The notes: generated from the sequence alone by a model not told the origin. 64,000 nt of DNA from Ampelomyces quisqualis (GCA_018398575.1 JAGTXZ010000009.1:1426001-1490000), one strand, 5' to 3'. Shown: positions 34,069 to 45,343, counted from the first letter of the stretch. Program-made: numbers and translations.

Positions 34069-35584
34069 TTAGTTGCAAGTTCCAGATGAACTGTCGCAGC
34101 CAGAACCGCAGTGACCTGAGGCAGAACCACACCACCCGTACTGTGAGCAGCAGTTACCGAAAGTAGATCCAGCGCAGGTGGCACCACCCTGAGATCCGCA
34201 AGTTCCATCCGAAGAGACGGGCTTGGAAGGGGTGCTACCACCGCCACCGCTGCAGGTACCGAAAGAAGAGTTGCAAGCAGTGTCGCAGTGATCACCAGAA
34301 GACCCACACCACCCATACTGTGAGCAACAGTCACCGAACGAAGACCTAGCGCAGGTCTTGCCGCTGGATCCACCGCAGGACCCGTCAGTAGAGACGCTGC
34401 CACCGCCGCTATCGCTGCCACCGCTACCGCCACTGCCAGGGTTGGTAGTGGAACCACCGCTCTCGCCCGAGGTGCGGTACCAGTTGGCCTCTGGCTCGCC
34501 CATGCATTCTCCCATGGTCACGCCGCGGTAACCCTTGGACTTGAGGTACTCGAGCATGTAGCCGGTGAGGGAGAGGGCAGTCGCCTCGTGGATGTCGTGA
34601 GCAATGGCGAGACGATCACCAGACTGGGGACCGCCAGCAGTCTGGTCAAGAACGCGCTTAAAGTTGTCCTTGGCAACTTGAATGTTGGAGAGCTGATTAT
34701 AGTCATCGGTGTCGAGATCGAAATAAGAGACGACGTATCCGAGGTTCTTCATTACAGTCTGGCAAGCCTCATTGCAAGAGGAGTAAGGAGGACGCATGTA
34801 TGTGGGGTATTTTCCGATGATGTTGCGAATGGCCATCTCATTCTTGACCATTTGATCGTAACGCTGAGCATCTGTGATGACGCTCAGGTCCTGGTGAGAC
34901 CAAGTGTGGCTAGCTACTTGATGACCTTCAGAAACCATGCGCTTGATGACATTTGACCACTGTGCAGTAGTGTCAATAGCACCTTTGCCAAGGTTGATAC
35001 CGGTAACAAAGAATGTTGCCTTGAAGCCATAGCTGGCGAATTGGTCAAGGACACGGTCGGTGTAGAGGTATGGACCATCATCGTACGTGATAGCGACAGT
35101 GCCGGCTTTCTGGCAAGTGTAGATGCCAGCGCCTCCATATGCGACATTGCCCTTCTGTGGGCGAGCATCATTGCGAGTACTAGCACCACCGGGTGTTTTG
35201 TTGGCATCGCAGCCAGGGCCGTAGTTAATCAGACAGTCGGGGGCGCGGCAGTGATCAGTCGAAGTTCCACAGTATCCCTGCCATGCAATTAGGGATAGAG
35301 TTTGCAGAGCCTTAGGACAGACTTACTGCACCTGAGCAACAAAAGCCCGCAGAACACGAGGCACCACCAAAGCTGGGACCGCAGCGACCATTCTGACCAC
35401 CCTGGCGGGTCTCTAACAATCCACGCTTGGGTTCAGCAGCGTGACGAAGTACACGAGCAGTAGTAGGAGCTTTAGCCTTTAGGTCTCTTGGTAGACCAAA
35501 AATCTTAGGGGCACCGGGAATTCCCCCATGGGCCGCCACAAGCGGCGCCGCAACCGCGGCGGCTAAAATATTAGCGAAGTGCAT
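34069..35584 (-). CDS. secreted chitin deacetylase with three CBM18 chitin-binding modules
   Basis: Two minus-strand exons (35584-35327, 35277-34069; 49-nt intron inside the first chitin-binding module) give 488 residues. MHFANILAAAVAAPLVAA is a signal peptide. An N-terminal CBM18 (RCGPSFGGASCSAGFCCSGAG then YCGTSTDHC) precedes a NodB polysaccharide-deacetylase domain with the TYDDGP metal/base motif and the SHTWSH motif; RPPYSSCNEAC is motif 3. After a Gly/Ser linker come two further CBM18 modules, each with CCSQYGWCG. The enzyme removes acetyl groups from cell-wall chitin outside the cell; in plant pathogens this can reduce detection of chitin. The two C-terminal modules are similar enough to suggest a recent duplication. 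Assignment is secure; the role in infection is inference. Confidence 0.94.
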
Positions 35585-38103
35585 ATTGGTTCTGCTTTTG
35601 ATCAACTGTGAAATCAATGGCAGTGAAATCCGAGTCTGGCACCAAGGGGCTCAATGAATAAAAAGAAAGCGAGTGACGACTGCGTGGCAAAGCGAGCGAC
35701 GACGAGTGAAGATTGTACTGGAGCAAGATCGCTGCAAATACTTATAGCCATGCAGCCCTACGAAAACAAGTCTGACGACACCAAGACACCAGGAGCGCCG
35801 CTGTCGTTACTTCCAAGCAGCTAAGAACGCCGCCTTCAGCAAACTCGATAGGAACACGAACATAGACCGGGGCTGCATCAATGCAGCGGAGGCTGTCCCA
35901 AACTCCGCGCAGCCGAAGGCCGACGCCTCCGGCATCATATTCGCGGATTGGAGCAAGTCCAAAGCGGGCGTTGTGAAACATCACCAACCCATGACAGATC
36001 AAGCGAATGCCGAACAGCTGGAAAGGAGAAAAGCAGAGACCAAGGCCTGCCCAGATATCTAGCGGCGCGGCGGCCTAAGAATACTATGTATTGCATAAAC
36101 TAGGCACGCTAGGTTGCTCGTGTAAGGTAATACGTGTGAATCGTGATAGCGGAGAAGCTTCAATAATAATGTGATCAAATCACAATCACGCTGCCAATTT
36201 TCTCCGCCTTCCATACCTGGCTAGCACCTTAAATTTCCGATACTCTATGCGGTACCCACCGATCATGCCGCTCGCCACGCACTTACCTGTCCCTACCACG
36301 CGACGGCACCACGCCTCGAGAAGTGGAGAGACTTTGGTTGCTAAGCGGGCGGAGAATAAATCGCTTAGGATTGTGGCTTCCTGCTTGTACATAACCCTAC
36401 ACGTGGGTCAGCTTCTATCGTGGGCTTGCCTCTCACTCGGTCCGGTATTATTACGGAGTAGTGGGCGGAACATGGAACGCCACGGCCAGCGTAGTCATCC
36501 ACCTGGCAAGTGTCGGCGATTAATGCAGCTGCGGTGTATACGGTACGACATCCTGTCAGGTTCTGCCTGTCAATTGGAAGACCTTTTAGCTCATTCACTA
36601 CGTTGCTGTGTACTGCAGGTAGGTAATACCAACTTCCACCCAGGAGGCCGATGAGGACCATCATGCTTCACAGCGCGAATTCCACAACGTTACTAGTTAT
36701 ACAACATGTCATTTTGAAGCTCTTGATGTGATACAGCTCCTCTCATTAAGTGCGTTTTAATTTGATTTTTAACAGTTGAGTTATGAAGCTTTGAAGTTCG
36801 CTCGGCGTTCCATCGGTGTTGACAACATGCAGTACTACGCAAATACGGACCCGCAACGAGGCACCCGTAGTAAGCCTAGAAAACATCTCGCACAACGTAA
36901 CCTAGCAGTAGTTATCTGGTCTGGTTTGCCAGAGCCTTTGCCCGGAGAAGATAGAGTGGTCATAGACGGGCAAACTGATGTCCCTCCGAATACAATTCTT
37001 CGGTCGACCAGATCTTCAAGATTCAGGTGCAGCGGATGAGCGCGGTTACGCAAGGTCATTAACATCGGCGAAACCCTCTGGGCCAGACTAGCTAAGCCTT
37101 GGCCCCATTGAATCATCTCGGAGGTATTGCGCGTTCTCTTACATCCTACCGAGGGCATAGACCTTGGAGATTTAGTCTCCGTACAAGTTCGGTTGGCTGC
37201 GCCCGCAAGGATCGAGTGGGTGTACCTAGGCAGACGAATGAATGTTTCTCTCTATCGTACTACCGCACCAGACGTCCTCCAGTGGGACACGTCGCGTATC
37301 TATCACCCCAACAGTCAGCACAACGCCTCCGTAGAAAACTCTAAAGGCTCGCCTTCATACAATTATGAAAACGCTTGCTGCTCGATGATTTCAAGAGAAT
37401 AAATAGGACTTTTGTTGTAGCTGTCGGCGGTGAAACGAAGTTGCGCATGAACGCAAAGTGTCCTACCGGAGGTGATTTAGTGCAGTACTTGTGCTTACTT
37501 TAGGTGACTGATGTGACGTGCAAGGTCGATCTCCCCTTCTTTCTAGCCGTACATATGCAGAGTTGTCAGGGCAAACAACTGAAGCTCACCCAGCCCAAAG
37601 AGCGACATGAGATTTCTTGCAAGTAACAAGAAACATCATAGAACAGCTGCAAGAGTATTATAGAGTTTAAGCAATTCCCTGAGAACACAGTCTGTATAGT
37701 TCTGACAATAAGCCTCCAGCGCGGTTTGAATAGCCAATCTGAAGCATCTTCCTCCGTATCAGGACAATATCCACACGCTTTATATACGGAGTGAGAACCT
37801 ACCACCACAAGCACCCGAGTCGATGCACTTGCCTTCACCACTTCACTCCACGATCCTTCAACCACGTGTTTGGACGAGCTCAATGTCTCAATTGACGCGC
37901 ACCTAATCATGCAGTCTAGGAAAGTTAAAACATCTAGTGGCAACGCAACCTTGGTCATTGCAGCATGTTTTTATCAGCGGCTACGTCTCGCGGATATTTT
38001 CAAAGCGATGCCCTGATTTTGTGTGTATTGATTTGGGTCAACTTCTGGCTTTGTATTATCTAGCTGGAAGGTATAGATGCAGTCCCATACGGTGCCATTC
38101 GCC
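35585..38103. other. gene-poor stretch
   Basis: 2.5 kb upstream of the chitin deacetylase and downstream of the GH30 pseudogene. Frames at 35742-36002 (-), 36247-36654 (+), 36776-37158 (both strands) and 37566-37958 (-) are open but resemble nothing and lack splice support. The first few hundred bases should hold the deacetylase promoter. Confidence 0.4.
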
Positions 38104-40190
38104 TTAGTCCGTCGCCGTTTGCTCAACTACCGTCCCATTCCCTACAATATCGAACAAGAAGTTAACCATCGCTCTCCCAGGCACACTCGCACTCGCCGTC
38201 CTATCCATTCCCAACAACACCGTCGCAGCACTCATACCATGCGACTTATCCGTATATCACGCCTGCACGAGTGGATACCCAGGCAACACCATGCCCAGCG
38301 TGTGCACACTCGCCGCAAAGTTAATAATGACCACTGCCACACGATTCCGAAGTTTTGGAATGCACCAGATTTGATGTTTCCTTACGTCGCCAGGCCTGAC
38401 TATGCAGAATCCAGCGAAGGCCTAGAGACGCTTACTAACTTCGTGATTCTGGCCGTTGATGAGAATAAGCTTGTTATCGTTTTTTTTTTGTTCGTGGCCT
38501 ATTTCTGCACTGCTTCCCAGAAAACATGTGCCGACAGGTTCGAGTTGACGTTGCCGCTAAACACGGTATTGGCCCACGTGAAGCTGTCGCCGGATGCGCC
38601 GTTTGTGTACCACTTGGTGCCCCAGGAGCCACTGAGGTTTGATTTCTCGGACTGCCAGACGCGTGCGTTGGTGCGCATTACGCCACTGATGCGAGATGTG
38701 TATTCGTGCGATGTGATGGCGTAGATGAGGGACTCAGCGCCCGCTGCTGCGATTTGTTGTGCGTGCTGAGTCGCAACACTCCAGTCAGTTGCTTCCCAGC
38801 AATTGATGGCGACAGAAGTGAGATTTGCGCGATCAAGAGTGGGACGCAAGACTTTGATAAACTCGGTGGCTTGTGTTCCAGGAGAAAACATCGATGCGTA
38901 CGAGATCGTCAAGTCGGGCTCGATCAACAAGGCGAGGTAAGTATATTTGATCCCAGCAGAGGCGTAGAATTTAATGTATGCGACAAGATAATTGGCATAT
39001 GCTTGCTTCTGGTCGCTGGACTAACAGTTCGTGCCTGAGATCTACATTATATTAGTGAGAATTACTAGACGACGGCATCAGCAGCATACCCACACACTGG
39101 GGTACAAATGCGGTGTTAAATACCCAGCGCGGTGTTAATATACACCGCAGTATCGTGTAAATTCACTCTTTAACACCGCACGTAGGAGATATTTACATAG
39201 CTGCAAGGTTTTTTACACTAAGGTAGTGTTTTTTTACCTGCTACTTTTATTAGTATAAAATTTTTTTGCGTTATATATAAGATTTTAGTGTTTACTACTA
39301 AGACTTTTTCTTGCTTATTTTTAACTCCTCTCTATCTCTATTAATTTTCTACCTTTTCTCTCTCTCTCTGTTTTAAACCTACTAAACTTTAGATTTTAAC
39401 CTGCGTACGTAGTATTATACTCTTGTGCAGGCGCACTTTAGAGAAGTAGTGTAAGGCAAGAAGAGAGACGCAAGAGAAGTAAAAAGAAGAGAAGTAAATA
39501 TAGATTAAATAAAGAACAAATAACAAAGTTAAGAATAGTAAATATTTATTATGTAAATTTACCTAGACTGTGTAAATATAGACGACTTTGCAGTGTTTCT
39601 AGGGGGAATTCTGCGGGGTTTTTTTACACGATTCTACACGATTCTACGCGGGGTATTTAACACCGCGTTTGTACCGCAGTGACACTGCATAACATGCCAC
39701 AATGAGTATCTTGCCCATTCGTCTTCATACAACCCGGTGCACTCCAGGCGTTCGCATAAAATGTTTGGACGCCATACTCCTGTGCCTTCTGACTCAAGAA
39801 GAGCTGGCTACTGTCTTTGCCATCCCATATGTATCTAGAGTAGTTGAATTTTACATCAGAAGACTTGCTTGGGCACTTGGGCAGAATTGTGTTCATGTAG
39901 TCCCTGTTGCTCTTCGGCGTTGATCTGATACCGTTGCGTACGATCGAGAACCCAGAACCAGTCGTCGTGTTGAAAAGCAGATCCAGTACCTTGCGTTGCT
40001 TGGTGCCTTGCAAGTCTACAACCAGATTTGCGCGTTGAAACGCACTACTGAAGCCAAAGCCATCGATGGTCTGATACTTCTTGGTAAGGTCGACAGTGAT
40101 GCGTTGCGATTGGTGGACTTCGAGCCAGGTAGAAGCAGATGCTAGTGGTATCACCGCAATAGCAGCAAACTGAGGAAGTGTTACATGCAT
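38104..40190 (-). pseudogene. GH30 glycoside hydrolase pseudogene, split by a MITE
   Basis: The 5' part (40190-39685) encodes a signal peptide (MHVTLPQFAAIAVIPLASA) and the GH30 start: YQTIDGFGFSSAFQRANLV, SIVRNGIRS, FYANAWSAPGCMKTNGQD. The reading is interrupted by a 587-bp mobile element (39095-39681). It resumes with QAYANYLVAYIKFYASAGIKYTYL and IEPDLTISYASM, then SGVMRTNARVWQSE, and ends with KLILINGQNHEVSKRL and a C-terminal beta-domain to TAA at 38104-38106. Further lesions: an in-frame TAG at 39021-39023, a stop at 38499-38501 with a frameshift at a run of ten T (38480-38489), and stops replacing the Trp of KRLWAF and another in the tail. The acid/base motif NEP reads IEP. GH30 enzymes cut xylan, beta-1,6-glucan or galactan. 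The gene is certainly dead. Confidence 0.9.
39095..39681. mobile_element. CACTA-like MITE (non-autonomous DNA transposon)
   Basis: The 587-bp element begins CACTG and ends CAGTG. Its termini are inverted repeats of about 35 bp (39095-39129 and 39647-39681) with three mismatches, sharing a GCGGTGTTAAATACCC core. The flanks carry a 3-bp target duplication ACA (39092-39094 and 39682-39684). CACTR ends plus a 3-bp duplication are the signature of the CACTA (CMC) superfamily. Extra copies of the GCGGTGTTAA motif lie just inside the left end, matching the subterminal repeats of that family. The interior is AT-rich with no transposase frame, so it must have been mobilised in trans. It sits inside the GH30 pseudogene. 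Confidence 0.88.
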
Positions 40191-40584
40191 GTTGAACAGT
40201 AGTGATACTTGGAAGACTTTGAACAAATCAAAAGGGCAGGGAACGCTATTACTCTGCTAGAGCAATGGATCGGTGGGACATGTAGAGTTTGAAGTTCGTG
40301 TGATTCTAACGAAGTTGATATTACACGCATTTCATCTTCCCTGCTATCCTATCTGCACGATTGCCTAAAGTCCGTATAGTAAATATACATTTGTTTACCA
40401 GTGGCCGCACCTTACGCAGATCATCGCCCAGATGTGTGGGGTCTATACTCTACGACAACGTCGTGCTAATCACGAAGCACGACCTTCAGCCTATGACATA
40501 GGGATCTGTTGCGGTAGGTTTCCACATTTCCGCCAATCTAATATCGTTTCTTCGTTGTTAGTTAACTCCTCGAAGAAAGCTTTC

Positions 40585-41380
40585 CTAGGCAAGCTTTACG
40601 CCTGAAACCTCCGCGCAAATCTGTAAAAGCTTGTCCTGAGCATTCACATCATCCGCAATCTTATGCGGTATATCCATTTTCTTGCCGGGCGTAAAGTAAC
40701 TTCCGCTCTTCTTGGCCGCTGTCTCCTCTCCTTCAGCAAGCATGACATAGCTTGCAATCGAATCCTCGAAATTGCCTGACGCAGATTCGCTGCCCATTTT
40801 AGTCGGCATCCAACCGGGATCTAGCGAACTGGTTGTGACATCGGGCCAGCGCCTTGCAAAGGCTTTTGCGAAAAGTACGTTGTGCAACTTAGATGCGTTG
40901 TAGGCCGCATGCTCGTTGTACTGGCTTTCTCCGCGCTGCAGCCAGAGCACATCGTCCATGTTAGTGGAGCCGCTGAAGTGCAATCCCGAGGACAAAACGA
41001 TGAGGCGCTTTGGTTTGGTGATGAGCGCGGTGAGGATGTATGGCGTCAGTGTGTTTACTGCCGCGAGTGCTGGGATGCCGTCGCTCGTGTTGCGGGATGG
41101 GCCGCGGTACAGACCGGCGTTGTGTATCACGCAGTCAAACTGTCCCAACTTGTTGATTTGCTCAGCTAGGTACGCCTTTCGTCTCTGCGACGCTTGAGAG
41201 ATCGCGAGTCACAGCGGTTTCGGCGCCAGGACAAGCTTCAGTGGCATCTTTGGCACCCTGAGCGTTGCGTCCGTGCAAGACCACAGAGTGGCTGTTCTTG
41301 ATGAGCCGCTGAGCCACCTTAGCGCCAAGGCCATCTGAGGAGCCAGTGATGAAGATGCGTGCAATATTAGAAGAGAAGTT
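40585..41380 (-). pseudogene. short-chain dehydrogenase pseudogene
   Basis: Minus-strand coding begins near 41380 without an ATG and is preceded directly by TAA (41381-41383). It contains the cofactor motif FITGSSDGLGAKVA, then HGRNAQGAKDATEACPGAE. A 4-nt GTAC (41170-41173) shifts the frame between ETKG and LAEQINKLGQFD; without it the two halves read through. The second half holds IHNAGLYRG, VLSSGLHFSG and the catalytic YNASK, ending at 40585. The family is broad NAD(P)-dependent SDRs resembling WW-domain oxidoreductase or retinol-dehydrogenase types, so no substrate can be given. The absence of a start and the frameshift mark it as broken. GTAC could instead be a sequencing error, but the missing start argues against full function. 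Confidence 0.75.
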
Positions 41381-41383
41381 TTA

Positions 41384-41878
41384 AGATAGGCTGTTGGTGA
41401 AGGTAGTGGAGAAGGTGTTGTACCTTGTACGTCTAATAAACTAACGTTATAAGGCCTAGTTAGGCAAGCGGGTTTACCGATTTATGTACCAGTACAATAG
41501 AGCTTGAGCTTGCTCTCTTAGCATAGGAGGAGCGTTGCGGCAATAGCATCCAGCTAAATTGGGTATTTTATAGCGATTGAGGAATTCGCGAAATACTGTC
41601 AGACGATAATAACCTACCGTAAATGTCTACCAGTTAGTCTTGCTGCAGCTAGTTACGACAAGAAGAATGTAAGATTAGTGAGTCACCAGAGGGCCAAAGA
41701 GCACCACGAGCTAAAGAACATCCTGTCGTCAGCACATCACAAAAGCAGATGATAGCGTACCGTCACTAATCAGCGCCTGGCTGGATTCTATAAAAGAATT
41801 CGCATTAACATTTGACATCCTATACACGGTAAGAACACAACTGACCTTTGGAGAGCCGGAAACAAATCGACGTCGCCA
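41384..41878. other. gene-free stretch
   Basis: Between the SDR pseudogene and the 3' end of the SART1 gene. Nothing was recognised; its right edge should include the SART1 3' UTR. Confidence 0.4.
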
Positions 41879-43903
41879 TCACTGCAGCCGGACACCAGCA
41901 GTCTTGAGCTTCTTCGCCTGTTGATCTTGGGCATTACCGATGCCACCATGCCCAGCCTCGAGCGAACTCTCAGCCATCTTCTTCTTCTCTGCAGCAACCT
42001 TGTCGAGATACTTCTTAGTCTTTGTGTTGCCGCTGCCCTTGCCGTGGAACTGGTGACTGAGTTGTTTGAACGCTTCCTTCTGGTTCATCGATCGACCATG
42101 CTCATCGACATAGGTGAGCTCGACGTTAGGCTTGTACTCCTTGTTGAAAATGTCGGCAAGTCTCCGGCTCTCGCTCATGTCGGCGTTGGTGTTCGCCTTG
42201 CGAGCCCACTCCTCGCGCTCACGAGGTGTCATGGTGTTCCAACGAGCTGAACCGCGCTCGCGCTCACGTGCCGTTTTCCTCTGCCGTTCTGCATCTGCTT
42301 CGGCTTTGAGTTTATCGGCTAAGAACTTCTGGCGGTCGCGATATGAGGCATTCCTGTCGCTTCCGTCGGCTCCGGTGACGAGGCCACGTTGTTTGAGAAG
42401 AGCAAGAGTGGCTCCAAGACCCTGATCGACTGTCTTCTCTGCTTCGAGCCCGGTGCCCGTGATACCAACTGATCGTGCTCGAGATTCGCTGCGGTCTCGC
42501 GCTTCTGCGGCCTCGGCGGCTTCGGCATACGACTGGTCCATGTTAACGTCGTCGTCTTCGTCTGCAGTTGGCGAATCTCCCATGGACATGATGCCGTTGG
42601 AGATGTGACTAGACTTCCTTTGTTTGCGACGTGCTTCTTCTTCATTGTTGTCTGCCATGTTCGCGCCCAGATTCTGTACAAACTCGGTGGTCTCGTCAAT
42701 AACCAATGCGGTATCCTCAAAATCTTCGGTGGACTCCATCACGTCGGGTGTGCCGGGCGCAGATGCCTCGTCGCGCAGTTGCCGCGCAATGTCTTCGGGT
42801 CGAATCTTCTTGCGCTTCTTGAGCGCCTTTTGTCGTTGGGCGGCGAGGTTGGCTTGGAGGTCGTCGTCTTCGATGAATGATTCGTCGAACACGCTCTTCT
42901 TTTTTGCCTTCGGTGCGGCAGCTTCGCCACTGTCGACTTCCATATTCTCCGCAGGCTGGTCTGCTGTCACTGCGAGTAACTCGTTTTCATCCTCAATGCG
43001 CTCCCTTTTGGCCTTTTTCGACTTATTTTTTTTGGGCTTCTTCATCTTCACTTCGGCGAAGTCCATGTAGTCGTTGGCTGGCGCATCATCTTTGAGGATG
43101 TCCAGGCTGATGGCGACCTTCTTCGCCTTGATTGCTGCAGGACCACCGGCCTGGGCGTCCTCGACTGTCCGGCCTTTGCCATCAAGAGTAAAGATCTTGC
43201 CCTTCTTGCCCTCGATTTCTTCGTCATATTGTGCTAGGATCGACTTCTGGCCTGACTCGTCCATGTCGTTCGGGTCGTACGCGCGCTTCCGTTTCTTCGA
43301 GTCGAGTCGCTCCTGTAGCCGTTCCTGATCCCTGAGCGCAACAGCTTCGAGCTCGTCGTCGTCTTCAGCATCAACTGCATTGTCCTTGAGCACCAGGATC
43401 TGATCTTCATCATCGAACTGGTCCACCTCGTGGCCGACCTTGATGCCTGCTAGATCAGACTCGGTGTACTGCATGGCTTCGCGTGCCTGGCGCTCCCTTT
43501 CCTCGAGCTCTCTCTGCGTCTGCTCGGCCTTGGCGATTTTCTTCTGGCGCTTCTTGCTGCTCTTCAGCCACGCCATGTCATCGTCCTCGATCGCGTCGTC
43601 GGCGAGACCTTTGCCCTCGAGCTTCGCGAATCGCGCCGCCTTCTCGCGGTCCTTCTTGATCGCAGCCGTGCGCTCCTCGCGCTTCTTCTTCGCGTGTGCC
43701 TCATCCTGCAGTTTCTTCCAGTTGTCGTAGGCGGCTGCTTGTCGCGTGTCAATAGTGCTCGCGGGCTCGTCGTCCGAGTCTTCGGTCTCTTTCGCAGGCT
43801 TGAAGGCGGGGCCAGATATGGTAGAAGCGGAACCTCCGGGTAGGGCGGGGAGGCCCATGGACAGACGGATCTTGTTCGCCTCATCGATGGAGAGGTCGGC
43901 CAT
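41879..43903 (-). CDS. SNU66: SART-1 / Snu66 family tri-snRNP splicing factor
   Basis: Single exon, 674 residues from the ATG at 43903. The frame is open to 44005, but MADLSIDEANKIRLSMGLPALPG is the typical SART-1 beginning. Family marks follow in order: DNWKKLQDEAHAKKKREER, the KLEGKGLAD segment, the SDLAGIKVGHE motif, LVLKDNAVDAEDDDELE, KKRKRAYDPND and the C-terminal YKPNVELTYVDEHGRSMNQKEAFKQLSHQFHGKGSGNTKTKK. Charged and coiled-coil-rich throughout. In yeast and human this protein is part of the U4/U6.U5 tri-snRNP and is needed for spliceosome activation in the nucleus. No intron is seen, which is unusual among its neighbours but common for this gene in fungi. Assignment is secure. Confidence 0.94.
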   Translation of the reverse strand: MADLSIDEANKIRLSMGLPALPGGSASTISGPAFKPAKETEDSDDEPASTIDTRQAAAYDNWKKLQDEAHAKKKREERTAAIKKDREKAARFAKLEGKGLADDAIEDDDMAWLKSSKKRQKKIAKAEQTQRELEERERQAREAMQYTESDLAGIKVGHEVDQFDDEDQILVLKDNAVDAEDDDELEAVALRDQERLQERLDSKKRKRAYDPNDMDESGQKSILAQYDEEIEGKKGKIFTLDGKGRTVEDAQAGGPAAIKAKKVAISLDILKDDAPANDYMDFAEVKMKKPKKNKSKKAKRERIEDENELLAVTADQPAENMEVDSGEAAAPKAKKKSVFDESFIEDDDLQANLAAQRQKALKKRKKIRPEDIARQLRDEASAPGTPDVMESTEDFEDTALVIDETTEFVQNLGANMADNNEEEARRKQRKSSHISNGIMSMGDSPTADEDDDVNMDQSYAEAAEAAEARDRSESRARSVGITGTGLEAEKTVDQGLGATLALLKQRGLVTGADGSDRNASYRDRQKFLADKLKAEADAERQRKTARERERGSARWNTMTPREREEWARKANTNADMSESRRLADIFNKEYKPNVELTYVDEHGRSMNQKEAFKQLSHQFHGKGSGNTKTKKYLDKVAAEKKKMAESSLEAGHGGIGNAQDQQAKKLKTAGVRLQ

Positions 43904-44503
43904 GGTGTTGGAAAGGAGGGGTTGCGGCGAAAGGAGTGTTGGAGTCAGAAGTGGATGGGAGCGACTGTGTGAAACAGGCCCAGTAGTGTAGCACCAGGAA
44001 ATCACGTGATCGACCTTGGAAAAGATGCGCGATGTTGCATTATTGCTTGTTGTGGAGATGCGGGCAAGTTCGCGGCTTCAGACCTCTGCTGCCAAGCCGC
44101 TACACTAGCGCGCCAAGCAAATATTTTCCAAGCTACAAAACAACTCCACGACCGCCCTTTGCCTTTCCCTCACCAACGACCTGTGTCTGCGTTCCCGCCC
44201 GCCCTTCTGGGCGTGTTCTGGTTGAACGCCGGCAGTTCGTCCGTCCTCATGGTGCCATCTTCCATCATAGGTGTCAAAATCCGGACGACAGGTCGGAGAG
44301 AAAGTCGGGCGTTGCTACGAAGCCTGAGTTCGCCGCAAGGTTTGAGCTCGGTGGACGGCGCGTGCCAGGCGGACTGATTCCTGTTCCCTTTTGCTAGGCC
44401 GTTGGCCCATGATGCTTGGGACAAACCCAGTCGGCTACATACTGTGCAGCCGCTCGAGAGCGTCTTGCGACGGCCGTCCAGCACGCGTCTGCACCCCATC
44501 CCT

Positions 44504-45136
44504 CTACAGCAGCTTCAAGCCCCCCGTGACCTGGTCTATCACGCTTTTCGGCGCAGGCCCTATGCCCAGCACCGTTACACTCCCGCTCGCAATCTGCGTG
44601 CGGCCCGCGTCGTGTATCACGTGCGCTACCAGTCCCAGGCTCAGCGCTTGCGCCTGCAGCACCTCAAGCTCCTCCGCGCTCCTGACCTGCAACGCTACCT
44701 TTGCTTGACCCAGCTGTTCCCACCGTCGTAGTACCGGCGCGTTGGGCGCGTGGCGGACGAAGTGTTTGTAGCAGGCCAGAGTCGCGTGTCCGCACTGTGC
44801 ACCAATCTTGCCTGTGGGGTGTTAGAAACGTTGGTGATGCGTAGGAAGAGGGGAGTTCCCCTTGGTCATGCCCAGATCTGTCCTTACTACCAGCACCATC
44901 TTGCACTCTTCGGTATTGCCCTTGAAGTCGGCCGGAGCTGTGTCATCGTCTTCCTCGGCACTCGACTCCTCAGACTCTCCGAGCGCTTTTTCTGTGCGCT
45001 GCTCCGGAATGGACACGGCGCTGCCGCCGAACAAGCCCAGCGACTTTCCTTGCCCTATCATGTACCCAGTGACGCCCGCGAGGAGGGCGCATGCGACCGC
45101 GATGTTGGCCGTGGACGGCTGTGCTGTTTCGTGCAT
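44504..45136 (-). CDS. PTH2: peptidyl-tRNA hydrolase 2 (Pth2/Bit1 type)
   Basis: Two minus-strand exons (about 45136-44860 and 44811-44504) give 194 residues. The N-terminus carries a membrane segment (NIAVACALLAGVTGYMIGQG) and an acidic linker. The catalytic domain is intact: KMVLVVRTDLGMTKG, then KIGAQCGHATLACYKH, GLVAHVIHDAGRTQIASGS and the C-terminal IGPAPKSVIDQVTGGLKLL. The enzyme frees tRNA from peptidyl-tRNA that drops off ribosomes and is usually anchored at mitochondria. The intron between TKG and KIG has a perfect branch site and acceptor (TTTCTAACACCCCACAG), but the expected donor at 44859 reads GGAACT, not GT. Either a non-canonical donor, a sequence error or a splice-killing mutation is present. 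Without splicing the frame ends after about 13 further codons. Divergent from bL28m. Confidence 0.85.
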
Positions 45137-45343
45137 CTTGTGGACGTGAATGTGAATATCCGCAAATTTACGGTTGGAGGGTGAGGCTGCGGTGTTGCCG
45201 ATATCCGGAGCATTCGTTGTCGCGCAGAATGACGTGCAGGCGGCTGGTGGGGAACGCGGCCGTCTGTGCTTTCCACTATGAAATCTTCGGACCTCCGAGA
45301 CAAGACACGGAACGACGTCCGCCACCGGCACCACATCTTCGTC
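45137..45343. promoter_or_regulatory. divergent promoter, PTH2 / mitoribosomal bL28m
   Basis: 207 bp separate the two start codons, so both genes must share this promoter region. Both products serve translation at mitochondria, which makes joint control plausible. No specific site is named. Confidence 0.45.

Noticed and set aside
35742..37958. Several 70-130 codon frames on both strands
   Set aside because: Overlapping frames on both strands without motifs, introns or recognisable text.
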